Below, one piece after another: positions 1 to 9,304 of a stretch of DNA of 64,000 nt. The notes under the pieces were generated by a model, which was not told where the DNA came from, did no database searches, and was given only the letters and a program-made list of their open reading frames with translations. Numbering within the stretch: position 1 is the first letter of the stretch; every line of letters begins with the position of its first letter. The position numbers were made by a program, and so were the translations under genes. The DNA comes from Candidatus Zixiibacteriota bacterium (GTDB lineage Bacteria; Zixibacteria; MSB-5A5; GN15; PGXB01), in contig JAFGAL010000019.1 of assembly GCA_016933695.1 (NCBI GenBank), positions 58,853 through 122,852 of the forward strand. The letters run 5' to 3'.

Positions 1-746
1 GGTTTGTACATCACACCGGCGCGATAACCTAACCCCATGCCATACCCGTCGTTCTCCGTCCATTCCAGAATATTCTCATAAGGACGGTCGACATACTGCG
101 AATACTCCGCATCATCACGCAGAGGATTACGTCTCATCAAAAGCGTTCCCATGCGCAAATCCGCCCGCAAAACACTCAACCCGATTCCAATCGACAACTT
201 GTCCTCGGAAAAGGTCCTGGCGGCGGTCAACTGAAACGCCACGACGTCGAGATTATTGTCGAATTGCGATTCCGGAAGAGTCCGGACGCCGTATGCTTCG
301 GTCCGATCGAATCCAAAGATGTCGCCCCAGCCGAGGTTTTGATCGAACGTCTGCATAATCGATAATCCGAACACGGTTTCTTCGAGGACCGGCAAACGGA
401 ACAGAATACCGCCCTGAGGGACATTTTCGATTCTATGCATGTTATAGTGTTCGATATCGTTGTAATATCCCGACGGGAATCTGTTATCCCAGAGGACATT
501 GGGGGTCACGGAATATCGATTATGGAAAAAATCGATATTGCCGGCCAGCATATTATCCGGTATCCAGCCGTATCCAGCCGGATTGTAATACGCTGCAGAC
601 CAGTCATCGGCCACGGCTCTGAAAGCCCCGCCCATACCGCGCGCCTTTACGCCGAGACCGTCATAAACAAATCCTCCGCCGAAAACGGTCGGCACTGACA
701 GCAGAAGCAATAAAGACAAAACGGCCGCATACCTAATGAAACCCAT
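1..746 (-). CDS. OmpP1/FadL-like outer-membrane protein, partial (C-terminus outside window)
   Basis: The reading frame is open from 746 down to the left edge (248 codons), so the gene is cut by the window. It starts with a hydrophobic signal peptide ending near residue 22, then a segment with GLGVKARGMGGAFRAVADD and an AAYYNPAG motif, the N-terminal signature of the FadL/OmpP1/TodX and PorV-like beta-barrel families. Members import hydrophobic substrates or act as outer-membrane scaffold barrels. The ATG at 746 is preferred over the ATG at 752 because GGAG lies 6 nt before it. Family assignment rests on the N-terminal third only; substrate unknown. Confidence 0.72.
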   Translation of the reverse strand, partial: MGFIRYAAVLSLLLLLSVPTVFGGGFVYDGLGVKARGMGGAFRAVADDWSAAYYNPAGYGWIPDNMLAGNIDFFHNRYSVTPNVLWDNRFPSGYYNDIEHYNMHRIENVPQGGILFRLPVLEETVFGLSIMQTFDQNLGWGDIFGFDRTEAYGVRTLPESQFDNNLDVVAFQLTAARTFSEDKLSIGIGLSVLRADLRMGTLLMRRNPLRDDAEYSQYVDRPYENILEWTENDGYGMGLGYRAGVMYK

Positions 747-1041
747 TCTCATCTCCATATATGTGAAATCAATCCACGTTTGTTTTCGTTAGTGTCGGTT
801 TGAGAAATCTCGCGATCTTTCGCCCAAACCGGTTATCCTCAGTCTTACCTCGCCCCTGCCATGTCAGGGGTGATAGAATCTTGAAAAACTACTATAACCC
901 CTCCAATTTGTCAAGTCCTCTGAACAAAAATTGACCGCAAATTGCCTTTCCTTTCAACAAAATACGCCTCACCATCAAAATGACGATTGAACCGGTCGGT
1001 TTGAGCAATTTTTTATCTCTAACCATCAGGATCCTATTGTA
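747..1041. other. intergenic region with one inverted repeat
   Basis: This 295-bp gap holds the upstream region of the outer-membrane protein gene and the downstream end of the metzincin gene. A 6-bp perfect inverted repeat (CCCCTG/CAGGGG) lies at 853-870, without a T-run on either side, so it is not a convincing terminator. I see no coding potential or RNA gene in it. Confidence 0.4.
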
Positions 1042-2559
1042 TCAATTATCGTGATTATCCCGACCGGCCAGGTAGAATCCCCGCGATACCGCCTGCTTGC
1101 GATGATATTCCGCCAGGTAGTCCGTTGTTACCTGCGACAGGTAATAATGAACCGCGGCCTGTTCACTGTCACAGGCCAGCGAACGATAGAAAAACTCCCG
1201 CGCTTTCGGATAATCGCGGGCAACATACCAGCTGTAGCCGATAACGGCATTAATAATGGTTCCGGAAACATCACTAGCATCCGCCAGACCATCGAGAACG
1301 TCATGCCGATTGATATTGACAAAACTGAAAAATACCGGAGGGAAATCCACCAGTTTATATCCGGATTGACTCATGGCATCCGCCAGTGCCCGTAAATATG
1401 ATGACACGCTTTCCAGACGGGAACGATCACGGCGGAAGGCCGCAACAAGACCGGCATTGAAGGGATCAAACGTATCGGAGGAAATCCAGGTGGTATTGAA
1501 ATTCATTATGGAATGAATATCCGAAACATGAATGGCGCCGAGAAGATGTCCCACTTCATGTAACAGCAGTTGGCCGTTGAGCATTGTTTTCCAATTCCGG
1601 GTTTCCTGATTCGGCATATCCAGCACTGCCACCAGAAGCATTTGTTTTTTTATATCCGACAGGCCGATATGGATAACACGCCCGGCTTCATAAAAGCGAT
1701 TGCCATCCAGAGGATTATAAAGCGCTACGGTCATGACACCATCTTTTTCATAGGGACGTTTCTGAAGGGATGAAAACAATTGCGACATGGCGGCAAACGA
1801 TGCTCCCGGCACTGAAAGTGATTGCTCGTCAGTCACTTCCAACGTGAATCCGAACTGCCGATAGAGAGAGCGCGAGGCGTATGCCACCGCCGCCAGAATA
1901 TCCTCATATGCGGCCGAATCGCCCAGTTCCTGATCAAACAGCAAAACAACCGGAACTGAGTTTTTGGAATAAAACCCTTTGCGGTCAAATCGCTCCATTC
2001 CGCCAAGCATGTTTGTTAACAGTCGTTTGAGAACAAAATCCGGCGGCTCCCAAGCGGTTGCAATACTATCGTTGGCTTTGCTTGCATCCAGCCAGTCGTG
2101 GCGGCTGTGCGCCGACGCGGAAAGCGTTTTTCCCCGACGATCGTTGCCGGCCAAATTATAGACTGTCATCTTGAGTTTGATTTTGGCATAAAGCGGGATA
2201 TCTGGGATTTTCGCGGATTTGCAAGTCGGATCTTTTTCGGTGATGGTAAAGTCGGCCGAAATAACCAACAGCGACGCAAATCCCTGATTATATAGACGAT
2301 CGCAAAACAGGTCATGAGTATCATTGGAATCTTTGACAACAATCGCAAAATCCCGCCCGTATTCCCAGAACAAATAGTCGATATGATTTCGAAGGCATTC
2401 CAGACCGTCGAGCAAATCATCAGCAGATCGATTCGACATCATGGGTTCGATCAAAATTGCAGTTTTGCCCGGCGGGATCGAAAAATCAATTGAAAAAGCA
2501 AACGGACCGGCGAAGAACACCCACAGTAATGTGACACATAAACGCGGCATTGTAATCAT
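1042..2559 (-). CDS. secreted metzincin-type zinc metalloprotease
   Basis: 505 residues with a signal peptide (hydrophobic stretch at about residues 6-23). The motif HEVGHLLGAIH at about residues 334-344 is the HExxHxxGxxH zinc site of metzincins: three histidine ligands and the catalytic Glu. SIMNF a few residues later fits the Met-turn. The region before it is not recognisable; the C-terminus (YYLSQVTTDYLAEYH) looks like a TPR-type helical pair. It is probably exported to the periplasm or outside and cleaves peptides. The gene is divergent from the TPR lipoprotein at 2621 with a 61-bp gap. No Shine-Dalgarno is visible before the ATG at 2559; the ATG at 2550 is an alternative. Confidence 0.75.
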   Translation of the reverse strand: MITMPRLCVTLLWVFFAGPFAFSIDFSIPPGKTAILIEPMMSNRSADDLLDGLECLRNHIDYLFWEYGRDFAIVVKDSNDTHDLFCDRLYNQGFASLLVISADFTITEKDPTCKSAKIPDIPLYAKIKLKMTVYNLAGNDRRGKTLSASAHSRHDWLDASKANDSIATAWEPPDFVLKRLLTNMLGGMERFDRKGFYSKNSVPVVLLFDQELGDSAAYEDILAAVAYASRSLYRQFGFTLEVTDEQSLSVPGASFAAMSQLFSSLQKRPYEKDGVMTVALYNPLDGNRFYEAGRVIHIGLSDIKKQMLLVAVLDMPNQETRNWKTMLNGQLLLHEVGHLLGAIHVSDIHSIMNFNTTWISSDTFDPFNAGLVAAFRRDRSRLESVSSYLRALADAMSQSGYKLVDFPPVFFSFVNINRHDVLDGLADASDVSGTIINAVIGYSWYVARDYPKAREFFYRSLACDSEQAAVHYYLSQVTTDYLAEYHRKQAVSRGFYLAGRDNHDN

Positions 2560-2584
2560 TACGAAGAAAATGGCCTAAACCCGC

Positions 2585-2613
2585 TTGAAAATCAAGGCAC
2601 AATTGCTTATTTT
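2585..2613 (+). promoter_or_regulatory. sigma-70-like promoter of the TPR lipoprotein gene
   Basis: TTGAAA at 2585-2590, a 17-nt spacer, and TATTTT at 2608-2613. Only 7 nt separate the -10 box from the ATG at 2621, which places transcription start at or next to the start codon. An in-frame TTG at 2585 could be mistaken for an upstream start but coincides with the -35 box. Confidence 0.45.
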
Positions 2614-2620
2614 CCCCTTC

Positions 2621-3502
2621 ATGATTCAATTGAGGAAAGCATCATGGCCGCATTGGGCGTGTTTATTGCTTCTGGCCGCCCTTTCACTCAGCTGCGGCAA
2701 GAAGACCGGTGATCTGTCATCGTTGAAAGCCGATGCCGTTGCGGCGGAAAAACGCAATGACTTCAGCGGGGCGTTGACCATATATCGGCAGGCATACCTT
2801 CTGGCGCCCACTGATCGCGATGTTCTCTACGGTCTCGGAAGTGTATATAAAAAAACACTCATGCCCGATTCGGCGCTGGTGTATTTCCGTCGGGCGCGGG
2901 TTCTTAATCCGAACGACCGGGCGATCAATAAAGAACTGGTGCAATTATGCCCGCAGTTTTTTGATTATCAGTGTGCCATCGATGCGATCAGTGCTTTGAT
3001 TGCGACCGGTGACAATGAAAAGATGTACTGGCCAATACTGGGGGATTTGTACTATCGCAATGAGGATTTCGGTCAGGCGGCGCGTTACTATGAATTATTA
3101 ATGGCGGAGTACCCGAATGACCGGATATATTATCTCCATCTGTCCGGTTCGTACTCATATCTGCAAAAATTCAAGGAATCCAATGACATTCTGTTAAAAT
3201 ATATCGATCGGTTCGGGCCATCCGGTGAAGCGCTGGCCAATATTGCCGTCAACTATATCAACCTGAAACGTCTTGATATCGCTGAGGATTATTTCCGCCA
3301 GAGTCTGGAATTCAATCCCGATCATGTCCCGACCTTGATCAATCTCGCCAACGTGCTGTCATCACAGGACGATATGGACAAGAAGCGCGAGGCTTTGGCC
3401 ATATACAAGAAAAACAGGCCGTATACACCGCCCATTTATAATCTCGATTCGCTGATTCCGGCATTAGAAATGGAATTGGGAATAGACAGCAGCGGACAAT
3501 AG
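2621..3502 (+). CDS. TPR-repeat lipoprotein
   Basis: 293 residues. The signal peptide ends in a lipobox (ALSLSC, Cys at residue 25), so the mature protein should be lipid-anchored. The rest is tandem TPR helices: motifs such as DRDVLYGLGSVYKKTLMPDS, ALVYFRRARVLNPND and AEDYFRQSLEFNPDHVPTL are typical. TPR lipoproteins act as scaffolds in envelope or export machines; no specific partner can be named. The ATG at 2621 has no Shine-Dalgarno but sits 7 nt after a promoter -10 box, suggesting a leaderless message. The gene ends 1 bp before the convergent chain-length regulator. Confidence 0.8.
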   Translation: MIQLRKASWPHWACLLLLAALSLSCGKKTGDLSSLKADAVAAEKRNDFSGALTIYRQAYLLAPTDRDVLYGLGSVYKKTLMPDSALVYFRRARVLNPNDRAINKELVQLCPQFFDYQCAIDAISALIATGDNEKMYWPILGDLYYRNEDFGQAARYYELLMAEYPNDRIYYLHLSGSYSYLQKFKESNDILLKYIDRFGPSGEALANIAVNYINLKRLDIAEDYFRQSLEFNPDHVPTLINLANVLSSQDDMDKKREALAIYKKNRPYTPPIYNLDSLIPALEMELGIDSSGQ

Positions 3503-3503
3503 T

Positions 3504-4622
3504 CTACTTATCCGTCGACGCGAATTTCTCCGCCATTATCCGCTTTACTCGACTCACCATGTAAACGGATTTTGGAAACGCCTGATTGATATCATGACGA
3601 AGGATGTGATACGCGTCCGTTTCATTCTCGCGTATTCGCACCCGGATAATTTCGATGCCGGCCAGAAGAAGTATCATCACCGCGAATGCCCCCACTCCAG
3701 ACAGCAGAATAGTTGTCTTGCGGCGTGGACCGGATTTCATCGACGGCAATGAGGGTTCATCGAGCACCCGCACGATCGGCACATCCTTATGGGCATCGAA
3801 CCGCGCCGCGGCATATTGCTCACTTAAAAAGACATACGTGCCGGACTTAAGTTGAATATCGCGTTTCAGCCGCCCAAGCGCTTTCAGCATGGCGGGATCG
3901 GAACTGGCGTCCCAGTTGCGATTGGCATTCTGGAAACACTCCAGGCTGTCCTCGGCACGTTCCAGTTCGAGTTGGGTCATTTCCAGCTGGTCGGCCAGAT
4001 ACCGTTCATTTTCTCCGGCTCCAGAGCGCCGTTTATTGAGATTGAAATCCTCAAGTTCATGTATATACTGCCGGGCAATCGCCTGTGACAGGCCGGGATA
4101 AATCGTCTCCACTTCAAGTTCGATCACACCGGTGGAGGGACTGACGGCAATCGAAGTAATCGCCTGCAGTCTATCATACAGCACGTCCGGATTGGTATGC
4201 CCAAGGAAACTCCGGCAGGATAATTCCATCAGTCTGCCGTCATGTTTGAAAGAATAGGATTTGCCAAGGACTCCTTCGGCAACCTGCCGCGAACGAAGGA
4301 TTACCGGAAACAGTTCAGATGAATTTTCATCGCTGTTGCCGGTAGCGCCGAATCCGGCCAGGCTTTTCAACTGCGCCATTTTGTCCACGTTGCCGCTGGG
4401 AAGAATGCTGGCGCGCGAGATATATCGATTCGGGGTCAGATAGACTCCGACCGTCGCCAGAATCATCACCGCCAGAGTGACACCGCCAATCAGTCGCTTT
4501 CGTTTGAGAAACGAACCGAACAAATCCACCAGCGACGGCATGGCCTCACAGTTATAGTCGATGTGATTGACATCCATGTCGATACGGTCGGAGTTGTTTT
4601 TCAACATCATCCGCTTTTTCAC
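3504..4622 (-). CDS. Wzz-type polysaccharide chain-length regulator
   Basis: 372 residues. Architecture is that of polysaccharide co-polymerases: a short cytoplasmic N-terminus, a membrane helix after FGSFLKRKRLIGG, a TPNRYISRASILPSG segment with the Wzz-type start of the periplasmic domain, a long alpha-helical/coiled-coil middle (ENERYLADQLEMTQLELERAE), and a second membrane helix near residue 330. There is no C-terminal tyrosine-kinase domain. It sets the length of polysaccharide made by the Wzy-like polymerase downstream in the same locus. GTG at 4622 is chosen because GAGGAG lies 6 nt before it; a longer TTG start at 4685 lacks a ribosome site. Confidence 0.82.
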   Translation of the reverse strand: MKKRMMLKNNSDRIDMDVNHIDYNCEAMPSLVDLFGSFLKRKRLIGGVTLAVMILATVGVYLTPNRYISRASILPSGNVDKMAQLKSLAGFGATGNSDENSSELFPVILRSRQVAEGVLGKSYSFKHDGRLMELSCRSFLGHTNPDVLYDRLQAITSIAVSPSTGVIELEVETIYPGLSQAIARQYIHELEDFNLNKRRSGAGENERYLADQLEMTQLELERAEDSLECFQNANRNWDASSDPAMLKALGRLKRDIQLKSGTYVFLSEQYAAARFDAHKDVPIVRVLDEPSLPSMKSGPRRKTTILLSGVGAFAVMILLLAGIEIIRVRIRENETDAYHILRHDINQAFPKSVYMVSRVKRIMAEKFASTDK

Positions 4623-4807
4623 GCAATACTCCTCTATCCTTCCGGCATTCGTATTGCAATCCGTGTGCCGACTTCGCCGAGTCAATAACGGCCATCTATC
4701 TTATTACGCAACAACAACATAACCATCTCGCATGGAGGGCGGTTTTCCAGAGGATATTTAATCCGGGAAAAATATTCCGGTTTGGGATGAAAAAAGTGGC
4801 GAATAAA

Positions 4808-6001
4808 TCAGTGATTGGTCGATGAGACTTCGCCTATGATTTCCTGCTTTCCGCGTATCATTAGGCGTTGAGATTTGCCGGTGATCCGCGTTTTGCCGTG
4901 ACGTTCGATCGCTTTATCGACAAAGGTTTTAAATTCCTCGCGAAAACGCTCGTTGGAAAAACGTTCTGCCTGTCTGCGAAGATCGTAAGGATTAAATCGA
5001 TCCGGGCGTTCCTCGAACGCCTCGACCGCCGCGATTATGCTGTCGACATCCTGCGAATCGAAAAACATTCCGGTTTTGCCGTCAATGACAGTCTCCAAAG
5101 CACCGCCTCGGCCATAGGCGATTACCGGCGTTCCGCAGGCCTGGGCTTCCAGCGGGACAATGCCGAAATCCTCCTCGGCGGCAAAGACAAAGGCTTTGGC
5201 TCGTTCCAAATGATCACGGACTACGTCATTGGGTCGAAAGCCAAGCAGAGTGACGTTATTGCCGGCCTTTTGCCTGATTTTCCCGAACTCGGGACCATCG
5301 CCGATTACAACCAGTTTCTTATCATGCATTCGCGAGAACGCCTCGACAATCAAATCGATTCTCTTATACGGCACCATCCGGGAAACCGTGAAATAGAAAT
5401 CTTCTTTTTGTGTGCGGACACCAAATGCATCGACATCGACGGGCGGATAGATCACCGCCGCATCACGACGATAGACTTTTTTAATGCGCCGGGCGATGAA
5501 ACCGGAGTTGCCGATAAATTCGTCGACACCGAACGACGTGCGGATATCCCACATCCGGATATAATGCAATATCATCCGCGCCAGCCAGCTTCTCGGCCCC
5601 CGGGTCAGACCGGCTTCGTGCAAATACTGATGCGTCAAATCCCAGGCATAGCGAATCGGCGAATTAACATAGGCAACATGCACCTGGTCCGGTCCGGTGA
5701 TGACGCCCTTGGCGACGGCATGCGTGGTGGTAATCACCAGATCATACGCCGACAGATCGAACTGCTCGATTGCAATCGGCATCAACGGCAGATAACTGCG
5801 GTATTTGGTGCGTGCAAAAGGAAATTTCTGTAAAAATGAAGTTTTTACCGGCTTATTCTGGATAAAATCGCGCTGGCGACCGGGAATAAAATCATACAGA
5901 GCAAACAGGTCGGCTGCAGGATAGATATTGAGAATCTGTTCGACCACGCGCTCGGCGCCGCCGTACGTGACAAACCAGTCATGGACGCAGGCAATCCGCA
6001 T
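4808..6001 (-). CDS. GT4-family glycosyltransferase
   Basis: 397 residues with the GT-B fold layout of family GT4. The N-terminus (HDWFVTYGGAERV) carries the acceptor-side glycine-rich loop, and the C-terminal half has FVFAAEEDFGIVPLEAQACG, the E-x7-E donor-binding motif. It should transfer a sugar from a nucleotide donor onto the lipid-linked repeat unit at the inner face of the cytoplasmic membrane. The N-terminal region resembles mannosyltransferases of O-antigen loci (WbaZ type), but donor and acceptor cannot be read from sequence. Its start overlaps the end of the next upstream gene by 23 bp, so the two are probably co-translated. Confidence 0.85.
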   Translation of the reverse strand: MRIACVHDWFVTYGGAERVVEQILNIYPAADLFALYDFIPGRQRDFIQNKPVKTSFLQKFPFARTKYRSYLPLMPIAIEQFDLSAYDLVITTTHAVAKGVITGPDQVHVAYVNSPIRYAWDLTHQYLHEAGLTRGPRSWLARMILHYIRMWDIRTSFGVDEFIGNSGFIARRIKKVYRRDAAVIYPPVDVDAFGVRTQKEDFYFTVSRMVPYKRIDLIVEAFSRMHDKKLVVIGDGPEFGKIRQKAGNNVTLLGFRPNDVVRDHLERAKAFVFAAEEDFGIVPLEAQACGTPVIAYGRGGALETVIDGKTGMFFDSQDVDSIIAAVEAFEERPDRFNPYDLRRQAERFSNERFREEFKTFVDKAIERHGKTRITGKSQRLMIRGKQEIIGEVSSTNH

Positions 6002-7076
6002 CAGCCAGTATTTCCTCCATAATGCTCAGGACGGCATCGACCGTAGAACGCCAGTCGTACCTTCGCGCCCGTTGATAACCGAGAGTAATTAGCTTATTTC
6101 GCAACTCGGTATCAACTAAAATCCTGTGCATTTTATCGGCAATATCGCTGATATCATAAGGGTTACAGTAAAGCGCCGCGTCGCCGCAAATTTCCGGCAA
6201 TGATCCGGCACGAGACACCAGACACGGACATCCCTGCGTCATCGCCTCAAGCGGCGGCAGGCCGAATCCTTCATACAACGACGGCAGTATCAATGCCGCG
6301 GCTTCACGATAGCATTTGACCAGTTCGTCATCTTCGATCCAACCGGTAAATTCAATCCATTTCCCCCATGCGGAATCGGTGACTTCCTCCCGCAGGCCGG
6401 GGATGCCGGTGATGAATTTATCCGCCTCACCGACTATTTTCAGCGGGATATTCCTTTTTTCATGTAATCGCTTATAGGCATCGATCATTCGGCGAATATT
6501 CTTATGCGGCTTGACATTGCCGACATACAGCAAATACCGTCCGTCGACATGGTCCGCACGGTGTTCCGGAAGATCGACACCGAGGTATACCACGCGAACT
6601 TTTTCGGTATGCGGCAGATTGTATTTTATCATCTCGTCTTTGGTGAATCGCGAATCGGTCATGACCCGTTTGGCCTTGTTCAATGCCGATGACATCATCA
6701 GGCGTGCATATGCCGATCGAAACATGGTCTTGTCCTGATTTTCCTCCGCGAGATGAAACACGTCATGAATCGTCACCAGCATGGGACTGCGATACGGCAG
6801 AGGAACAACATAATGCGGCGAGAACAACAAATCGCATCGGGGAATTTTACCGGGAAGGGCGTACTGTTCCGCGATGCTGTATACCCGCGAACGGCAGTCG
6901 ATCAGGCGAATGTTATCCGATTCCGCCCAGGACTCACTTTGCAGATCGTTTGTATCTCCGAGGATATGCCAGGTGAAATCAGGTTTGATCGAAACCAGCA
7001 GGGGCAGGATATGACGAAGATATGATCCGATTCCCGATGCCCGTATCATGCGTGCATCAACGGCGATTTCCGGCAT
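5979..7076 (-). CDS. GT4-family glycosyltransferase
   Basis: 365 residues, GT-B fold. AAALILPSLYEGFGLPPLEA carries the GT4 E-x7-E donor motif, followed by SRAGSLPEICGDAALYCNP, a stretch common in mannosyl- and rhamnosyl-transferases of polysaccharide loci. LLYVGNVKPHKNIRRMIDAY marks the start of the C-terminal Rossmann domain. The ATG at 7076 has a purine-rich GGGGGAGAG site upstream. It overlaps the polymerase gene by 20 bp and the following glycosyltransferase by 23 bp. It is likely to add one residue of the repeat unit; linkage unknown. Confidence 0.85.
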   Translation of the reverse strand: MPEIAVDARMIRASGIGSYLRHILPLLVSIKPDFTWHILGDTNDLQSESWAESDNIRLIDCRSRVYSIAEQYALPGKIPRCDLLFSPHYVVPLPYRSPMLVTIHDVFHLAEENQDKTMFRSAYARLMMSSALNKAKRVMTDSRFTKDEMIKYNLPHTEKVRVVYLGVDLPEHRADHVDGRYLLYVGNVKPHKNIRRMIDAYKRLHEKRNIPLKIVGEADKFITGIPGLREEVTDSAWGKWIEFTGWIEDDELVKCYREAAALILPSLYEGFGLPPLEAMTQGCPCLVSRAGSLPEICGDAALYCNPYDISDIADKMHRILVDTELRNKLITLGYQRARRYDWRSTVDAVLSIMEEILADADCLRP

Positions 7077-8322
7077 CCCGACTCTCTCCCCCCGATGTTG
7101 CCATTATATCGGCATTCGCCGCATACAGCACTGCCAGCGCCAGAAACCAGCCTTCCCATTTCCAGTTGGCCTGAAACATATTGGCCAGCAATAGTCCCAG
7201 AAAGGCCGCTATCCCAAGGACTCCGAACCGGCGACTCTTTTTCCATACCAGCCACAGCCACCAGATGAGAAGTCCCGCCCCGACCACACCGTATTCCACC
7301 AGCCATTCAACCGGTGTCACCTGCGGCGTGACGGTATCAGGAAACGCACCGGTCATCGCCACATGACGGCCATAGCGTCCCGGCCCGAGACCGAACGGAA
7401 TATATTCCGGATTCTCGCCCAGCAGTTTGATTCCGTAATAGGTATGAAACAGCCGTTCGCCGCCGCTTTTGCCGTATGCCACCTCAGCGCGTAAATCGGC
7501 GGCGTCGGAAATCTTCCCGCCAATCACCCCCAGAAGATAAGGGGTGATAAGAACCAACAGCACGACTCCCACGATACGGGCGGCAATCGCTTGTTTTCCC
7601 CGAAGCAGGAAAATCATGCATATCCCAACAAAGACCACCAATCCCAGAAGCACCTGGGTCGCCAGTGAACCGACCACACCGATCAGGGCGGCAATCCATC
7701 CAACGGCAATCCAGCGGGAATAGCGTTTCCGATTGCGGGTTACCAGTGTGAAAATGATCAGAGCGGACAGCATGTACAGGCCGAATGGCGGCGATTCGGT
7801 GAATGTTCCGACAAATCGCACCACCGGAATATCACCAAACCAGACCACCTGACTAAGAGCGTAGGTCCGTACGAATTCCGCGACCGTTCCGGGAAGCGGA
7901 AGGATGGTCAGGGCCCCCAACCAGATGTAAATGGCGATCAGCAATTGCACGACAACACCGATGGCCAGCCATCTTAACATGAAGTTCAAATCGCGACGGA
8001 TAAAATACAGAACAACCCAGAACCAGACAAAATTCAAAGCGGTACGGATCGGCTCCCGGAATACGGTATACAGGCCTCCCTGGTCACCGCTCAGGTTGAG
8101 CATGAAAATAAATCCGAGACACCCGCTGACCAGGGCACTTATGGCGATCAACAGCGAGACTTTGGGTTCAACCGACGGCAGGAGTAGCAGAAACAGGATT
8201 AAGCCGAGAAGGACCGTGGGATTGATCCAGATTAAACCCGGCATGCCAATAAGGAATTTGGTGCTGTATGTCAGCGGCATCACCAGCAACGCCAGCGCGT
8301 ATAACAAACGCGGGAGTCTCAT
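7057..8322 (-). CDS. Wzy-like O-antigen polymerase / ligase-type membrane protein
   Basis: 421 residues and about ten to twelve hydrophobic segments with a larger loop near residues 290-360 containing GGERLFHTYYGIKLLGENP and GLGPGRYGRH, the kind of periplasmic loop seen in the Wzy_C / WaaL superfamily. In this context (Wzx, Wzz and transferases nearby) it is most likely the polymerase that joins repeat units in the periplasm; an O-antigen ligase cannot be excluded. The start at 8322 forms an ATGA overlap with the stop of the upstream GT2 gene. A longer frame up to 8445 has no ribosome site and lies inside that gene. Confidence 0.78.
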   Translation of the reverse strand: MRLPRLLYALALLVMPLTYSTKFLIGMPGLIWINPTVLLGLILFLLLLPSVEPKVSLLIAISALVSGCLGFIFMLNLSGDQGGLYTVFREPIRTALNFVWFWVVLYFIRRDLNFMLRWLAIGVVVQLLIAIYIWLGALTILPLPGTVAEFVRTYALSQVVWFGDIPVVRFVGTFTESPPFGLYMLSALIIFTLVTRNRKRYSRWIAVGWIAALIGVVGSLATQVLLGLVVFVGICMIFLLRGKQAIAARIVGVVLLVLITPYLLGVIGGKISDAADLRAEVAYGKSGGERLFHTYYGIKLLGENPEYIPFGLGPGRYGRHVAMTGAFPDTVTPQVTPVEWLVEYGVVGAGLLIWWLWLVWKKSRRFGVLGIAAFLGLLLANMFQANWKWEGWFLALAVLYAANADIMATSGGESRDAGNRR

Positions 8323-9296
8323 CCCCGTAGCCCTCTGATTCTGCCGCGAAAGACACTGAGATGAAAACGGGCGCGCGAGTATTGAGGAATCAGATATCTC
8401 ATCGTATAATACAAAGGGGCAAGTAAACGTATTATGATAAACCAAAGCGGGTATTTATGTTTTCGTAGCACATACCCCTTGCCTGCACCAAAAAGCTCGG
8501 CCTGCTGGATATCTTTCTCATCATATTCTTTTCGTGTATCCGGATGAACAACACACAGATGAGGATCATAGTACAATTGCGCCCCCCGCAACATCGCTCT
8601 CAATGGAAAGTCAATGTCCTCGGCGCATCCGTATCCGGTATCGGATCCGAGGCCGAGATCGGAATCGAAACGCAGAGATTCGGTTATTTCCGTCCGTCGC
8701 AAAAACAGACTAATCGACGTAGTTCGTTTCCAAATATTGTACCTGGTTATTTGTCCCGCTTTGGTATCAAATTTCCCCACAGAGTCGATCTTGCCGGATA
8801 TCTTCTTATTCAAATCAAAACAGCCGCCACCCGGATCCGGACAAAGCTGATCCAAAGCCCCTTTGGCGGGAAGGACCGAACGACCGGATATGCCGTCATA
8901 GTCAGGATGCTTCTGCAACCAGTCATTAACCCATTCCAATAACACTGCCGGATAACAGCAGTCGTCGTCCGGAAATGCCACTACGTCTCCACTTGCATAA
9001 TCCAGACCGACATTGCGCGCCCGCGACAACCCCGGTTTTGACCGCAGATGGAGGATTTGAAATCCACTGCCGTAAAATGGTTTCAACGCGGCTTTCAGTT
9101 TGTTTCCCTGGTTTTGATCGACCACGATCAATTCGAAGTTTTTATACGTTTGGTTGCACAATGACCGCAAAAACAATTTCGGCTTATTGAAGCGATTGAG
9201 CGTCGCCATGATTAAAGAGAATTTCAAGCCGCCTTTTTTTTCCTGTTCGTGCTCTATTGCATTGTTTTCGTGCATATCACCCCGATTGTCAGTCAT
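8319..9296 (-). CDS. GT2-family glycosyltransferase
   Basis: 325 residues. The GT-A core starts at FSLIMATLNRF; ELIVVDQNQGN and the VAFPDDDCCYP segment supply the nucleotide- and metal-binding DxD-type acidic cluster. RARNVGLDYASGD is a typical GT2 signature. A hydrophobic patch near the C-terminus (PLWFIIIRLLAPLYYTM) suggests membrane association. Probably adds a sugar to the lipid-linked repeat unit. It starts 8 bp after the preceding transferase gene ends and shares an ATGA overlap with the polymerase gene that follows, consistent with one operon. Confidence 0.85.
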   Translation of the reverse strand: MTDNRGDMHENNAIEHEQEKKGGLKFSLIMATLNRFNKPKLFLRSLCNQTYKNFELIVVDQNQGNKLKAALKPFYGSGFQILHLRSKPGLSRARNVGLDYASGDVVAFPDDDCCYPAVLLEWVNDWLQKHPDYDGISGRSVLPAKGALDQLCPDPGGGCFDLNKKISGKIDSVGKFDTKAGQITRYNIWKRTTSISLFLRRTEITESLRFDSDLGLGSDTGYGCAEDIDFPLRAMLRGAQLYYDPHLCVVHPDTRKEYDEKDIQQAELFGAGKGYVLRKHKYPLWFIIIRLLAPLYYTMRYLIPQYSRARFHLSVFRGRIRGLRG

Positions 9297-9304
9297 GACC
9301 CAAT

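Noticed and set aside
853..870. Inverted repeat CCCCTG/CAGGGG as a terminator
   Set aside because: No T-run follows on either strand.
4868..5833. Plus-strand open frame of 321 codons
   Set aside because: Antisense to a clear GT4 glycosyltransferase.
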